Shown: piece after piece, positions 1-6,553 of the stretch
How the letters are laid out: the number at the start of each line of letters is the position of its first letter
How positions within the stretch are numbered: position 1 is the stretch's first letter
NCBI GenBank assembly: GCA_042573625.1
Contig: JBHPCZ010000096.1
Span: 1-13,202, forward strand
Origin: JBHPCZ01 sp042573625
GTDB lineage: Bacteria > Desulfobacterota > Desulfobacteria > Desulfobacterales > UBA11574
Direction of reading: 5' to 3'
DNA: 13,202 nt
The notes under the pieces: model-generated
What the model was told of the DNA's origin: nothing
The model's database searches: none
Seen by the model: only the letters and a program-made list of their open reading frames with translations
Made by a program: the position numbers and the translations under genes

Positions 1-312
1 TAGTGGTAATTCCATTTTAGCCTTTCATCTGAGGGAAGGCCATAACTAGTATCAATTAGTTTAGGCCGGCAAGAATTCGCAAATAAAAACGCGTAAAAGC
101 AAACATAACTATAGCTTTAAGAATATAGTTCAGCAATATGATTTTATTTCCCAAATAGAGGCACTTTGACCATGTTCTCTTTAGCGCGCTCTAATTTGCT
201 CAGACAGCTTCCCAACTGAAACTAAACCATCCGACAGCTGAATAAAATATGAACAAAAGCGAATTAATAGGAACATGTTTATGGAAACCGCTATAATTAG
301 GATTGTTAACTA
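1..312. other. AT-rich region upstream of uvrA, no gene seen
   Basis: No convincing coding frame is visible on either strand in these 312 bases. The region holds short inverted repeats, for example AACTATA at 107-113 against TATAGTT at 124-130, and an 8-base palindrome AACATGTT at 272-279. The last 45 bases carry the uvrA promoter candidate and a ribosome binding site. The left part may be the 3' flank of a gene outside the window, but nothing here proves that. Confidence 0.5.
270..297 (+). promoter_or_regulatory. candidate uvrA promoter
   Basis: A perfect TATAAT stands at 292-297. The best -35 partner is GGAACA at 270-275 with a 16-base spacer, which is weak. Transcription would begin near 304, only about 9 bases before the ATG at 313 and after the AGGA at 299-302 that would serve as ribosome binding site. 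So either the message has a very short leader or a second promoter further upstream is used. The spacer contains GTTT-N4-AAAC at 277-288, a possible operator. Confidence 0.4.
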
Positions 313-3159
313 ATGAATTCCGATAAAATTACCATACGGGGTGCGAGACAGCACAACCTGAAGGACATCGATGTTGAATTACCTCGAAACAAACTGGTTG
401 TTGTCACCGGACTTTCCGGGTCGGGCAAATCGACGCTGGCCTTTGACACGCTTTATGCCGAGGGGCAGCGCAGATACGTGGAATCCCTTTCCACCTACGC
501 ACGCCAGTTTTTGGAGCGTATGGATAAGCCGGATGTCGACACGATCGAAGGATTATCCCCTGCCATAGCAATTGAACAGAAAGCCGCCGGTCATAATCCA
601 AGATCTACCGTTGGGACAGTGACAGAAATATATGATTATCTCCGCCTCCTCTTTGCCAGGGCCGGCACATCGCATTGCTATAAGTGTGACCGACCGATTA
701 CTTCCCAGACACTGGATCAAATTGTGGAGCAGGTCATGTTCCTGGCCCAGGGAACGCGAATCATCATTTTATCGCCCCTGATCGCCGGCAAGAAGGGAAC
801 CCATGAAAAACTCTTGTTGCGATTAAAAAAGGAAGGTTTCGCCCGTATCCGAATTGATGGGAAAACAACGGAGATTGACGATATAGACAGGCTAAATAAG
901 AATAAAAAGCATACCATTGATGTGGTTGTGGATCGTTTGATCATAAAAGAAAATATCATAAATCGACTTGCAGATTCTCTGGAACTGGCCATGGCCCTGT
1001 CCGAAGGCCTTGTTACAGTGGACATTTTGGGCCAGGATTCGCAACCTACCGGAAAATCCATCCTGTTTAGTGAAAAGGCGGCATGTATTGACTGCGGCAT
1101 AAGCTATCCAGAATTCACTCCCGCAAGTTTTTCTTTTAACTCTCCTCAGGGTGCTTGCTCAAAATGTGATGGTCTTGGCTCAACCAGCGAATTCGACCCG
1201 GATCTTATCATTCCCAATCCGGAACTCTCTCTTAGAGAAGGGACGGTTTCACTCTGGGCCAACAGAAATTCCGTTCATTTTGCCGAATTTCTGGATGCCT
1301 TGACCCTGCACTACGGTGTCGATATCTATACACCCTATAAGGATCTTCCAGAAAATTTTAAAAATGTCATTTTATACGGATCAAAGGATGAGCCGATCAC
1401 ATTCTACTTTGAGCGGAACGATCGTCGTTACATGTATAAAAAATCCTTTGAAGGTATCATTCCAAATTTACAACGCCGTTACATTGAAACGGATTCGCAC
1501 CAGGCCAGAGAAGAAATTAAGAATTATATGAATTTCCGCCCCTGTCCGGAATGCCTGGGCGCCAGATTAAACAGGGCCAGCAGATCCGTGAAAGTGGGGA
1601 ACTTTACCATATTTGAAATAACGAAACTCTCAATTTCCAAGGCCAATACTTTTTTAAAGGAATTGAGACTTGAGGGTAAAAAAGAGATCATTGCACAAAG
1701 AATACTGAAAGAGATCACGGAGCGGTTGGGGTTTCTTGAAAATGTGGGCCTCTCTTATCTCTCTCTTGACAGATCTGCCTCAACCCTATCCGGCGGTGAA
1801 AGTCAGCGGATACGCCTTGCAACGCAGATCGGATCCAAGTTGACCGGTGTCTTATACGTTCTGGATGAACCCAGCATCGGCCTACATCAACGAGACAACC
1901 GGCGTCTATTAAATACACTGATTCAAATGCGTGATCTTGGCAATACGGTTCTGGTTGTAGAACATGACGCAGAAACGATACAGGCATCCGATCATGTTGT
2001 CGATATGGGACCGGGCGCCGGGGCTAAAGGTGGACAAGTCGTATTTTCCGGGGTGCCGGAAAAACTCCTTAAACATAAAAATTCTCTGACCGGCCACTAC
2101 CTTTCAGGTCGAAAGCGAATTGGAATCCCGCCCAGGCGTCGCTCCGGTAATGGAAAGCATCTCGTTATAGAAGGAGCGTCTGAAAATAACCTCAAAAATA
2201 TTGATGTGCAATTTCCCCTCGGCTGTTTGATCTGTATCACAGGTGTCTCCGGATCAGGAAAATCGACACTGGTTTTGGAAACCCTTCACCGCGTTCTTGC
2301 TCAGCGCCTCTACCATGCCAGAATACGGGCGGGTTCTCATAACCGGCTATTGGGAATCGACCATATTGATAAAATCGTTAATATCGATCAATCCCCCATA
2401 GGGAGAACACCCCGTTCCAACCCCGGAACTTATACCGGTGTTTTTACCTATATCAGGGAGCTTTATTCCAGAACGCCTGAAGCCCGTATGCGGGGCTACA
2501 AACCCGGGCGTTTCAGTTTTAATGTTAAGGGTGGAAGATGTGAAGCATGCAGGGGCGATGGCATAATTAAAATCGAGATGCATTTTTTGCCTGACGTCTA
2601 CGTTGTCTGCGATGTCTGCCAGGGGAAAAGATACAATCGAGAAACCTTAGAGATCCGCTACAAGGGTAAAAATATTGCGGACATTCTCAGCATGACCGTA
2701 AATCAGGCGTTTGTCTTTTTTGAAAAGATCCGCAACATCAGATCGAAATTACAGACACTCGTCGACGTCGGCCTGGGGTATATTCATATCGGCCAGCCGG
2801 CCACAACACTTTCAGGCGGCGAAGCCCAGCGGGTCAAACTGTCACGGGAACTCAGCAAAAGGGGGACCGGCAAAACAGTCTATATTCTCGATGAACCCAC
2901 TACGGGACTTCACATGGATGACATCAGAAAACTCCTCAACGTACTGGACAAACTCGTGGATACAGGAAATACGGTTATCGTCATAGAACATAATATGGAT
3001 GTCATCAAGACAGCCGACCATGTCATCGATCTGGGGCCCGAGGGCGGAGATGATGGGGGTTATATCGTTGGGCGCGGGACGCCTGAAGCCATAGCAGATG
3101 TGGACGCATCCTATACAGGACAATACTTAAAGAAAGTTCTGGCGGATTATAGCGATTGA
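313..3159 (+). CDS. uvrA: excinuclease ABC subunit A (UvrA)
   Basis: UvrA is the DNA-damage recognition ATPase of nucleotide excision repair. It dimerises, scans DNA and loads UvrB at lesions. At 948 residues it matches the usual length of about 940. Both ABC modules are intact: Walker A GLSGSGKST at 33-41 and GVSGSGKST at 644-652, signatures LSGGESQR at 492-499 and LSGGEAQR at 833-840, and Walker B LDEP at 517-520 and 859-862. Two zinc modules are complete, with Cys258, 261, 282, 285 and Cys743, 746, 766, 769. The N-terminus (MNSDKITIRGARQHNLK) aligns with other UvrAs, so the ATG at 313 is the likely start, with AGGA ten bases upstream. It is the only + strand gene and converges on the atp operon. 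No terminator directly follows its stop. Identity is certain; LexA control cannot be read from the sequence. Confidence 0.99.
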   Translation: MNSDKITIRGARQHNLKDIDVELPRNKLVVVTGLSGSGKSTLAFDTLYAEGQRRYVESLSTYARQFLERMDKPDVDTIEGLSPAIAIEQKAAGHNPRSTVGTVTEIYDYLRLLFARAGTSHCYKCDRPITSQTLDQIVEQVMFLAQGTRIIILSPLIAGKKGTHEKLLLRLKKEGFARIRIDGKTTEIDDIDRLNKNKKHTIDVVVDRLIIKENIINRLADSLELAMALSEGLVTVDILGQDSQPTGKSILFSEKAACIDCGISYPEFTPASFSFNSPQGACSKCDGLGSTSEFDPDLIIPNPELSLREGTVSLWANRNSVHFAEFLDALTLHYGVDIYTPYKDLPENFKNVILYGSKDEPITFYFERNDRRYMYKKSFEGIIPNLQRRYIETDSHQAREEIKNYMNFRPCPECLGARLNRASRSVKVGNFTIFEITKLSISKANTFLKELRLEGKKEIIAQRILKEITERLGFLENVGLSYLSLDRSASTLSGGESQRIRLATQIGSKLTGVLYVLDEPSIGLHQRDNRRLLNTLIQMRDLGNTVLVVEHDAETIQASDHVVDMGPGAGAKGGQVVFSGVPEKLLKHKNSLTGHYLSGRKRIGIPPRRRSGNGKHLVIEGASENNLKNIDVQFPLGCLICITGVSGSGKSTLVLETLHRVLAQRLYHARIRAGSHNRLLGIDHIDKIVNIDQSPIGRTPRSNPGTYTGVFTYIRELYSRTPEARMRGYKPGRFSFNVKGGRCEACRGDGIIKIEMHFLPDVYVVCDVCQGKRYNRETLEIRYKGKNIADILSMTVNQAFVFFEKIRNIRSKLQTLVDVGLGYIHIGQPATTLSGGEAQRVKLSRELSKRGTGKTVYILDEPTTGLHMDDIRKLLNVLDKLVDTGNTVIVIEHNMDVIKTADHVIDLGPEGGDDGGYIVGRGTPEAIADVDASYTGQYLKKVLADYSD

Positions 3160-3251
3160 TATAGAAATATTATCTTCGAAAGGGTTGATTTGCAGGAAAG
3201 GATTCAAGGGTCCAAGGGGGCGAGGATTCGAGTGGCAGGGAATCTATTAAG
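3160..3251. other. uvrA 3' flank with short direct repeat
   Basis: This stretch has no coding capacity and no hairpin terminator. It contains a G-rich tract with GGATTCRAG twice, at 3200-3208 and 3224-3232. The run ends at the left edge of the fold-back element. It may be the remnant of a short repeat. Confidence 0.3.
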
Positions 3252-3431
3252 TAGTGTCCATCCACGAAGTGTAACGGACCAAATTAAGTGTCCAATCCAG
3301 AAATGAGCAATTTTTGTGTCGCGCAAGGCCGCACAAGGGTTTTCGGTGAGGCGTACATAAGGTACGCCGCAGCCGGAAACCTGCGGAGAACGCCGCGCGG
3401 CGCAAAAAGGGCCATTTGTGAATGGGCACTA
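3252..3431 (+). repeat. MITE-like fold-back element, family A, copy 1
   Basis: This 180-base element recurs at 12519-12698 in the same orientation with about 163 of 180 identical bases and no gaps. Its ends are inverted: the left end TAGTGTCCATCCAC matches the complement of the right end, TAGTGCCCATTCAC, at 12 of 14 positions. Inside are a hairpin GGCGTAC/GTACGCC (3350-3368), a GC palindrome CGCCGCGCGGCG (3391-3402), and a repeat of the end motif, AAGTGTCCAATCC, from 3286. TTTTTGTGTCGCGC and its near complement further right make most of the element self-complementary. It encodes no transposase; small open frames in it are not supported. It sits between convergent uvrA and atpE, touching the atp terminator hairpin. 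A TA lies at each end, as expected for an IS630/Tc1-type mover, but the parent is unknown. Confidence 0.85.
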
Positions 3432-3477
3432 AATAGGAAAGGGCGCTTCCAAGAATGGAAAGCGCCCTTTCCTATTT
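3431..3477 (-). terminator. hairpin terminator of the atp operon, possibly bidirectional
   Basis: The 5' arm at 3431-3450 pairs with the 3' arm at 3457-3477 over 20 base pairs with one bulged base, closing a six-base loop (AAGAAT). It begins 19 bases beyond the atpE stop. In the - direction the only U-rich stretch is UAUUU in the base of the stem, because the fold-back element starts right there. In the + direction it could also stop uvrA read-through, again without a long U-run. Confidence 0.75.
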
Positions 3478-3496
3478 AAAGTATACATCAATTTTT

Positions 3497-3784
3497 CTAG
3501 TGGCCACCGGCAAATAGCGCAGCAATTTTCTCAGAAATTGGATTCGCATAGATAAGAATCAGTGCGATAACCAGCGCGTAGATACAGAGTGATTCGATCA
3601 TGGCAAGACCGATCAGCATGGTCACCATAACCTTACCTGAAGCCTCTGGGTTCCTTGCAGTACCTTCGACGGCGGATTTCAAACCGATACCCTGCGCAAT
3701 ACCGCAACCAAAGGCTGCAATCGCAATCCCGAAACCAGCGGCAGTCGCACTAGCGATGAAAAATTGTAATGCTTGAGCTTCCAT
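3497..3784 (-). CDS. atpE: F0F1 ATP synthase subunit c
   Basis: This 95-residue protein forms the membrane rotor ring that carries the coupling ion. Two long hydrophobic helices (about residues 8-35 and 52-82) are joined by the polar loop ARNPEA at 43-48. The ion-binding carboxylate is Glu64 in the second helix. Gln31, Ser65 and Tyr69 fall at the positions of Gln32, Ser66 and Tyr70 of the sodium-binding Ilyobacter ring, but the Thr67 position is Leu66, so ion choice is not settled. The ATG at 3784 is preceded by a near-perfect ribosome binding site, which fits the many copies of c needed per enzyme. It is the last gene of the F0 cluster, 112 bases after atpB and just before a strong hairpin. 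Genes for b, delta and the F1 subunits are absent here, as in relatives with a split atp locus. Confidence 0.97.
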   Translation of the reverse strand: MEAQALQFFIASATAAGFGIAIAAFGCGIAQGIGLKSAVEGTARNPEASGKVMVTMLIGLAMIESLCIYALVIALILIYANPISEKIAALFAGGH

Positions 3785-3794
3785 ATTCTACTCT

Positions 3795-3802
3795 ACCTCC
3801 TT
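3795..3802 (-). promoter_or_regulatory. strong ribosome binding site of atpE
   Basis: Read on the - strand this is AAGGAGGT, a full match to the 16S rRNA tail, nine bases before the ATG. It is the best site in the window together with that of atpB (AAGGAGG inside the end of atpI) and supports high translation of subunit c. Confidence 0.8.
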
Positions 3803-3815
3803 TTAATATAATTAG

Positions 3816-3854
3816 TTTGCTTCTTCCATTTTCCCATTAAAATTTAAAAGCAAA
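3816..3854 (-). other. inverted repeat in the atpB-atpE spacer
   Basis: TTTGCTT at 3816-3822 and AAGCAAA at 3848-3854 are exact complements, separated by 25 AT-rich bases. The pair lies in an unusually long 112-base gap between two genes that are normally tightly linked. It could form an RNA hairpin that protects or sets apart the atpE message, but the stem is short and AT-rich. Confidence 0.3.
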
Positions 3855-3896
3855 TCTTTGTTGCAGTTGTATGTCATTTGTCTTCTATCAATCCGA

Positions 3897-4586
3897 TTAA
3901 TGCGCATGTTCGATAGAACCCGTAAAGTAAATGATCGAAAGCAAAAAGAAGACAAATGCCTGTATAAAGGAAACAAAAATACCCAGTGCCATGATCGGCA
4001 ACGGCGCGAAGAACAGGCCTGCCAGCATGAACAGAATGCCCAGAACGATTTCATGCCCGACCATATTGCCAAAAAGCCGGAAGGAGAGCGACAGCAGCCG
4101 TGCCGTATGGCCGATAATTTCGATGACAAATATCAAAGGCGCCATCGCCAACATCGGCCCCATGAAGTGTTTTATATATTTTGCGCCATGATGCTTGATG
4201 CCGATAACATGTGTGGCAAAAACCACAACAATCGCACAAGATAAGGTTGTATTCAGGTTGGCAGTGGGCGGAAAAAAGCCAGGCACAAGTCCGATCAGAT
4301 TGCAACCGAGAATATAGAGAAATACGGTTGCGATGATGAAAAAATACGACCGGCCTTCTTCGCCGGTAATATCGACCATAAACTCTTCCATTCCTGAAAT
4401 AATGACCTCAAAAAAGTTTTGCATTTTCGTGGGAACCAAGCTGACAGACTTGGCTCCGATGGCCCCCATAACAATAAGCAAAGTCATAACCACCCAGGAA
4501 TAAATGACGTGCGGATACGCATGGGCAAAATGATCCAGGCCGATGAGTTCGAACAATTTCACAAAAAAGAGATAGGGATGTTCCAT
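3897..4586 (-). CDS. atpB: F0F1 ATP synthase subunit a
   Basis: Subunit a forms the two half-channels that pass ions to and from the c-ring. The 229-residue protein is nearly all membrane helices. The essential arginine is Arg170 in SFRLFGNMVGHE, matching Arg210 of E. coli, and Gln209 in SFIQAFVFFLL matches the conserved glutamine of the last helix. It is shorter than the E. coli protein (271), as is common for bacteria with short a subunits. The ATG at 4586 lies two bases after the atpI stop, and its ribosome binding site AAGGAGG sits inside the last codons of atpI, so translation is probably coupled. Identity is secure. Confidence 0.97.
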   Translation of the reverse strand: MEHPYLFFVKLFELIGLDHFAHAYPHVIYSWVVMTLLIVMGAIGAKSVSLVPTKMQNFFEVIISGMEEFMVDITGEEGRSYFFIIATVFLYILGCNLIGLVPGFFPPTANLNTTLSCAIVVVFATHVIGIKHHGAKYIKHFMGPMLAMAPLIFVIEIIGHTARLLSLSFRLFGNMVGHEIVLGILFMLAGLFFAPLPIMALGIFVSFIQAFVFFLLSIIYFTGSIEHAH

Positions 4587-4588
4587 CC

Positions 4589-4975
4589 TTAGACTGCCTC
4601 CTTGAAAATCAGTTTTTTGAATTCACACATGGCTGCAAGGATTATGCTGGCAACCACAACCGAAAGACCGATAAAAAGACCGCGAGGGTCAACATAGTGC
4701 TTTGCGATAAGCACAAATATAATAAATCCGCTCACGGTAAAGCGGAGATAATACTTGGCAAGAATCACATTGTGAGAAGATAGCTGAGGTGGTGTAAAAG
4801 CATTTTTAAGTGTTCGGTACAGCAAATGGAAATTAACGGTTACGATCAGCCCCCCGCATATAATGCCCATGGCAAAATTCGGCGAAGATACAGCACATCC
4901 GAGAATGCTTGTCGCAGCAAACAGGATCCAATTCGCACGTGTAACGAATTTCAAAATGCGCTGTTGTATCTCCAC
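4589..4975 (-). CDS. atpI: ATP synthase subunit I-like membrane protein (AtpI)
   Basis: This 128-residue protein has four predicted membrane helices (about 15-32, 34-54, 72-92 and 96-114) and lies directly before atpB, the usual place of the ATP synthase protein I family. Family members are thought to help assemble the c-ring or supply magnesium; they are not part of the final enzyme. The sequence itself is poorly conserved, so the call rests on topology and position. The start is GTG at 4975, 17 bases after the atpZ stop, with GGGAAAG upstream as a weak ribosome binding site. The gene overlaps nothing and is followed by atpB after two bases. Confidence 0.85.
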   Translation of the reverse strand: MEIQQRILKFVTRANWILFAATSILGCAVSSPNFAMGIICGGLIVTVNFHLLYRTLKNAFTPPQLSSHNVILAKYYLRFTVSGFIIFVLIAKHYVDPRGLFIGLSVVVASIILAAMCEFKKLIFKEAV

Positions 4976-4992
4976 CTTATAATTCTTTCCCG

Positions 4993-5211
4993 CTAAAATT
5001 TTCTGATTTTCCGGATGGCATGACCAATATTTCTAAATCCTGCCGCAATCCCGAGCCCAAGAAAAATAAGTGTGAACCAGGGAGTCAAGTCAAAGCGTTT
5101 GTCAAGATATACTCCGATAGCCAGCCCGATAAAGATTGAGAGTGCTACCTGCAGTCCGATGCTGCTGTAATACACAAGCTCCTTTATGGTGCGACTGGTT
5201 TCTCTTTTCAT
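4993..5211 (-). CDS. atpZ: AtpZ/AtpI family F0F1 ATPase accessory protein
   Basis: A small two-helix membrane protein (72 residues from the chosen start) of the ATPase gene 1 family. The segment GVYLDKRFDLTPWFTLIFLG joins the two helices (about 17-36 and 43-60) and is typical: a short charged turn after helix 1, then a second helix ending in GFRNI. The frame stays open up to a TTG at 5247, but the ATG at 5211 is preferred: it has AGAAGG eleven bases upstream and leaves a 54-base leader from the promoter, while the TTG has no ribosome binding site and lies only some 18 bases from the predicted transcription start. It is the first gene of the F0 operon and probably assists ATP synthase assembly or magnesium/calcium supply. 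Confidence 0.85.
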   Translation of the reverse strand: MKRETSRTIKELVYYSSIGLQVALSIFIGLAIGVYLDKRFDLTPWFTLIFLGLGIAAGFRNIGHAIRKIRKF

Positions 5212-5271
5212 GCCAAAGGGTGCCTTCTTGGACGGAAAAAGGTCCAAGTTAAAGGCCGTACGAAAGAGCGA

Positions 5272-5300
5272 TTTCTAACACATGATCCGAAGCAAGTCAA
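5272..5300 (-). promoter_or_regulatory. promoter of the atpZ-atpI-atpB-atpE operon
   Basis: On the - strand TTGACT (5300-5295, five of six consensus bases) is followed after exactly 17 bases by TAGAAA (5277-5272, four of six). The predicted start is near 5265, giving a leader of about 54 bases before the atpZ ATG. It is the best-scoring promoter by eye in the window, in a 215-base gap with no other feature. The pyrK gene upstream has no clear terminator, so read-through is possible. Confidence 0.65.
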
Positions 5301-5426
5301 TCTGAAATTGCATTTGGATCTAATTATTTCCAATTTGCAATGGCCGGTTCCTCGAAATGCGCTCTTTTCAGATATTTCAGAGCAATCTTATATACTTACT
5401 ATTTTTGAACCGAATTTAATTTTTTC

Positions 5427-6230
5427 TCAAGTTTCAAACTTCAGTTGATTTACGTCAAAAACCGGCCCATCCATACAGGCATGCAAATAACGACCCGATG
5501 TCTCGTTACCCTCAACAGCACAGCCAAGACACGCTCCCATACCACAGGCCATGATGGTTTCTATGGAAATCTGGCATGGTACCGTATGTTTTTGCGCTAT
5601 ATCTACAACGCACTGGAGCATCCCCATGGGACCACAGGCATAAATAATGTCCGGCCTGCTATTCTTCATCATATCTCCAAGCGGAAGGGTGACCAGACAC
5701 TGATCTCCGTCACTACCGTCATCCGTCGTCACATGCACGGTCATGCCGAAACTTAACAGTTCATCTCTGCACAACAGGTCATCCTTTGATCCGCCGCCGA
5801 GAAATACAATAGACTCTGAGAGGGAAAAGCCTCTTTCCGCCAGGGATGAAGCCAGAAACAGCATGGGTGCCACGCCGATTCCACCGGCAACGACAAAAAC
5901 CCGCTGATAATCATTCGAAATTAAGAAACCTTTGCCCAGGGGGCCAAGGAGGTTAAGCGCATCGCCTTTTTTCAATGTTGCCATGTTCTTTGTCGTTACG
6001 CCGACCACTTTGTAAAGAAGCTCTATACCGCTAATACGCCCGTCTTCAACAATACGCCGATGTATCGAAAACGGACGGCGCAAAATCGGATCCAGCCGGC
6101 CTGTGAGGCCCAGCATGACAAACTGCCCCGGCTGAGCGTCCGAATACCCCCTATGGCACGTTAAACCGAGCCTGTAATAGCCCGGCCCTACCTTTTTATT
6201 CCATAAAACCTTAACTTTTTCCTGAAACAT
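5427..6230 (-). CDS. pyrK: dihydroorotate dehydrogenase electron transfer subunit (PyrK)
   Basis: PyrK passes electrons from dihydroorotate oxidation in PyrD through a [2Fe-2S] cluster and FAD to NAD+, in pyrimidine synthesis. The 267-residue protein has a ferredoxin-reductase fold: FAD motif RRPFS at 51-55, nucleotide loop GGIGVAPM at 116-123, and CGP at 199-201. The cluster ligands are Cys229, Cys234, Cys237 and Cys252 in the family pattern CGMGACLGC and HACMDGPVFD. The ATG at 6230 has AAGGA ten bases upstream. The usual partner pyrD is not adjacent; on one side is the atp operon, on the other a fold-back repeat. The cysteine pattern fits PyrK better than the related NfnA/SudB electron-transfer subunits, but without PyrD next door its partner is an inference. 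Confidence 0.9.
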   Translation of the reverse strand: MFQEKVKVLWNKKVGPGYYRLGLTCHRGYSDAQPGQFVMLGLTGRLDPILRRPFSIHRRIVEDGRISGIELLYKVVGVTTKNMATLKKGDALNLLGPLGKGFLISNDYQRVFVVAGGIGVAPMLFLASSLAERGFSLSESIVFLGGGSKDDLLCRDELLSFGMTVHVTTDDGSDGDQCLVTLPLGDMMKNSRPDIIYACGPMGMLQCVVDIAQKHTVPCQISIETIMACGMGACLGCAVEGNETSGRYLHACMDGPVFDVNQLKFET

Positions 6231-6253
6231 GAATCGCGCTTCCTTCCGGGCAA

Positions 6254-6449
6254 AACTATAACTGGTTTCAAAACCTCATAGCGAAGCCTTTTGACAATTT
6301 TGCTTAAAAGTTCTTAGCGAAGCGGAGCGTTAAAATTTGCAACTGTTTGAGGGCGTTCGCCCCTAATTTAAAGTTTTAGCAAAGCGAGCTTAGAACTATC
6401 AAAATTTTCAAACCAGCGAGCGGGAGGTTTTGATACTGCTTCTAAAGTT
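6254..6449. repeat. large imperfect fold-back repeat upstream of pyrK
   Basis: The 323-base gap between pgeF and pyrK holds a degenerate inverted repeat centred on GGGCG-TT-CGCCC (6351-6362). Matching arm segments are TCAAAACCTC at 6268-6277 with its complement at 6424-6433, AGTTCT at 6309-6314 with 6392-6397, and TTTGACAATTTTG near 6290-6302 with the complement of CAAAATTTTCAAA at 6400-6412, one mismatch. The arms also differ by gaps, so it is older or looser than the other two fold-back families here. Motifs such as AGCGAAGC recur inside. It has no credible open frame. It may be a decayed MITE or a structured leader of pyrK. Confidence 0.7.
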
Positions 6450-6471
6450 ATTTGAACGGTCGGGGATTTCT

Positions 6472-6477
6472 ATTATA
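6472..6477 (-). promoter_or_regulatory. isolated -10 element, possible pyrK promoter
   Basis: TATAAT on the - strand, between pgeF and the fold-back repeat. No good -35 lies 16-18 bases upstream (CATTCC at best); CTGACA is present but only ten bases away. If used, the fold-back would be transcribed as part of a leader of roughly 235 bases before pyrK. Confidence 0.25.
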
Positions 6478-6553
6478 AAGTTTTATTTGTCAGCGGAATG
6501 ATTGAGCATAAAAAACACCGTAACCCAGAGTCATTTCCCTTGAAGACAGCATT

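Noticed and set aside
717..1100. 127-codon open frame antisense to uvrA
   Set aside because: It lies wholly inside uvrA, has no ribosome binding site or recognisable domain, and is explained as a shadow of the real reading frame.
3200..3232. Direct repeat GGATTCRAG after uvrA as a CRISPR or regulatory array
   Set aside because: Only two short units are present, with no regular spacers and no cas genes.
3288..3479. Open frames inside the family A element and across the terminator hairpin
   Set aside because: They read through the inverted ends and hairpins, and the reading is not preserved as a family-like protein; the repeat structure explains the sequence.
3858..4244. 128-codon + strand frame opposite atpB
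   Set aside because: It is antisense to a certain gene, with highly charged low-complexity content typical of the reverse of membrane helices.
5212..5247. TTG start extending atpZ by 12 residues
   Set aside because: It lacks a ribosome binding site and is very close to the predicted transcription start; the internal ATG has AGAAGG upstream.
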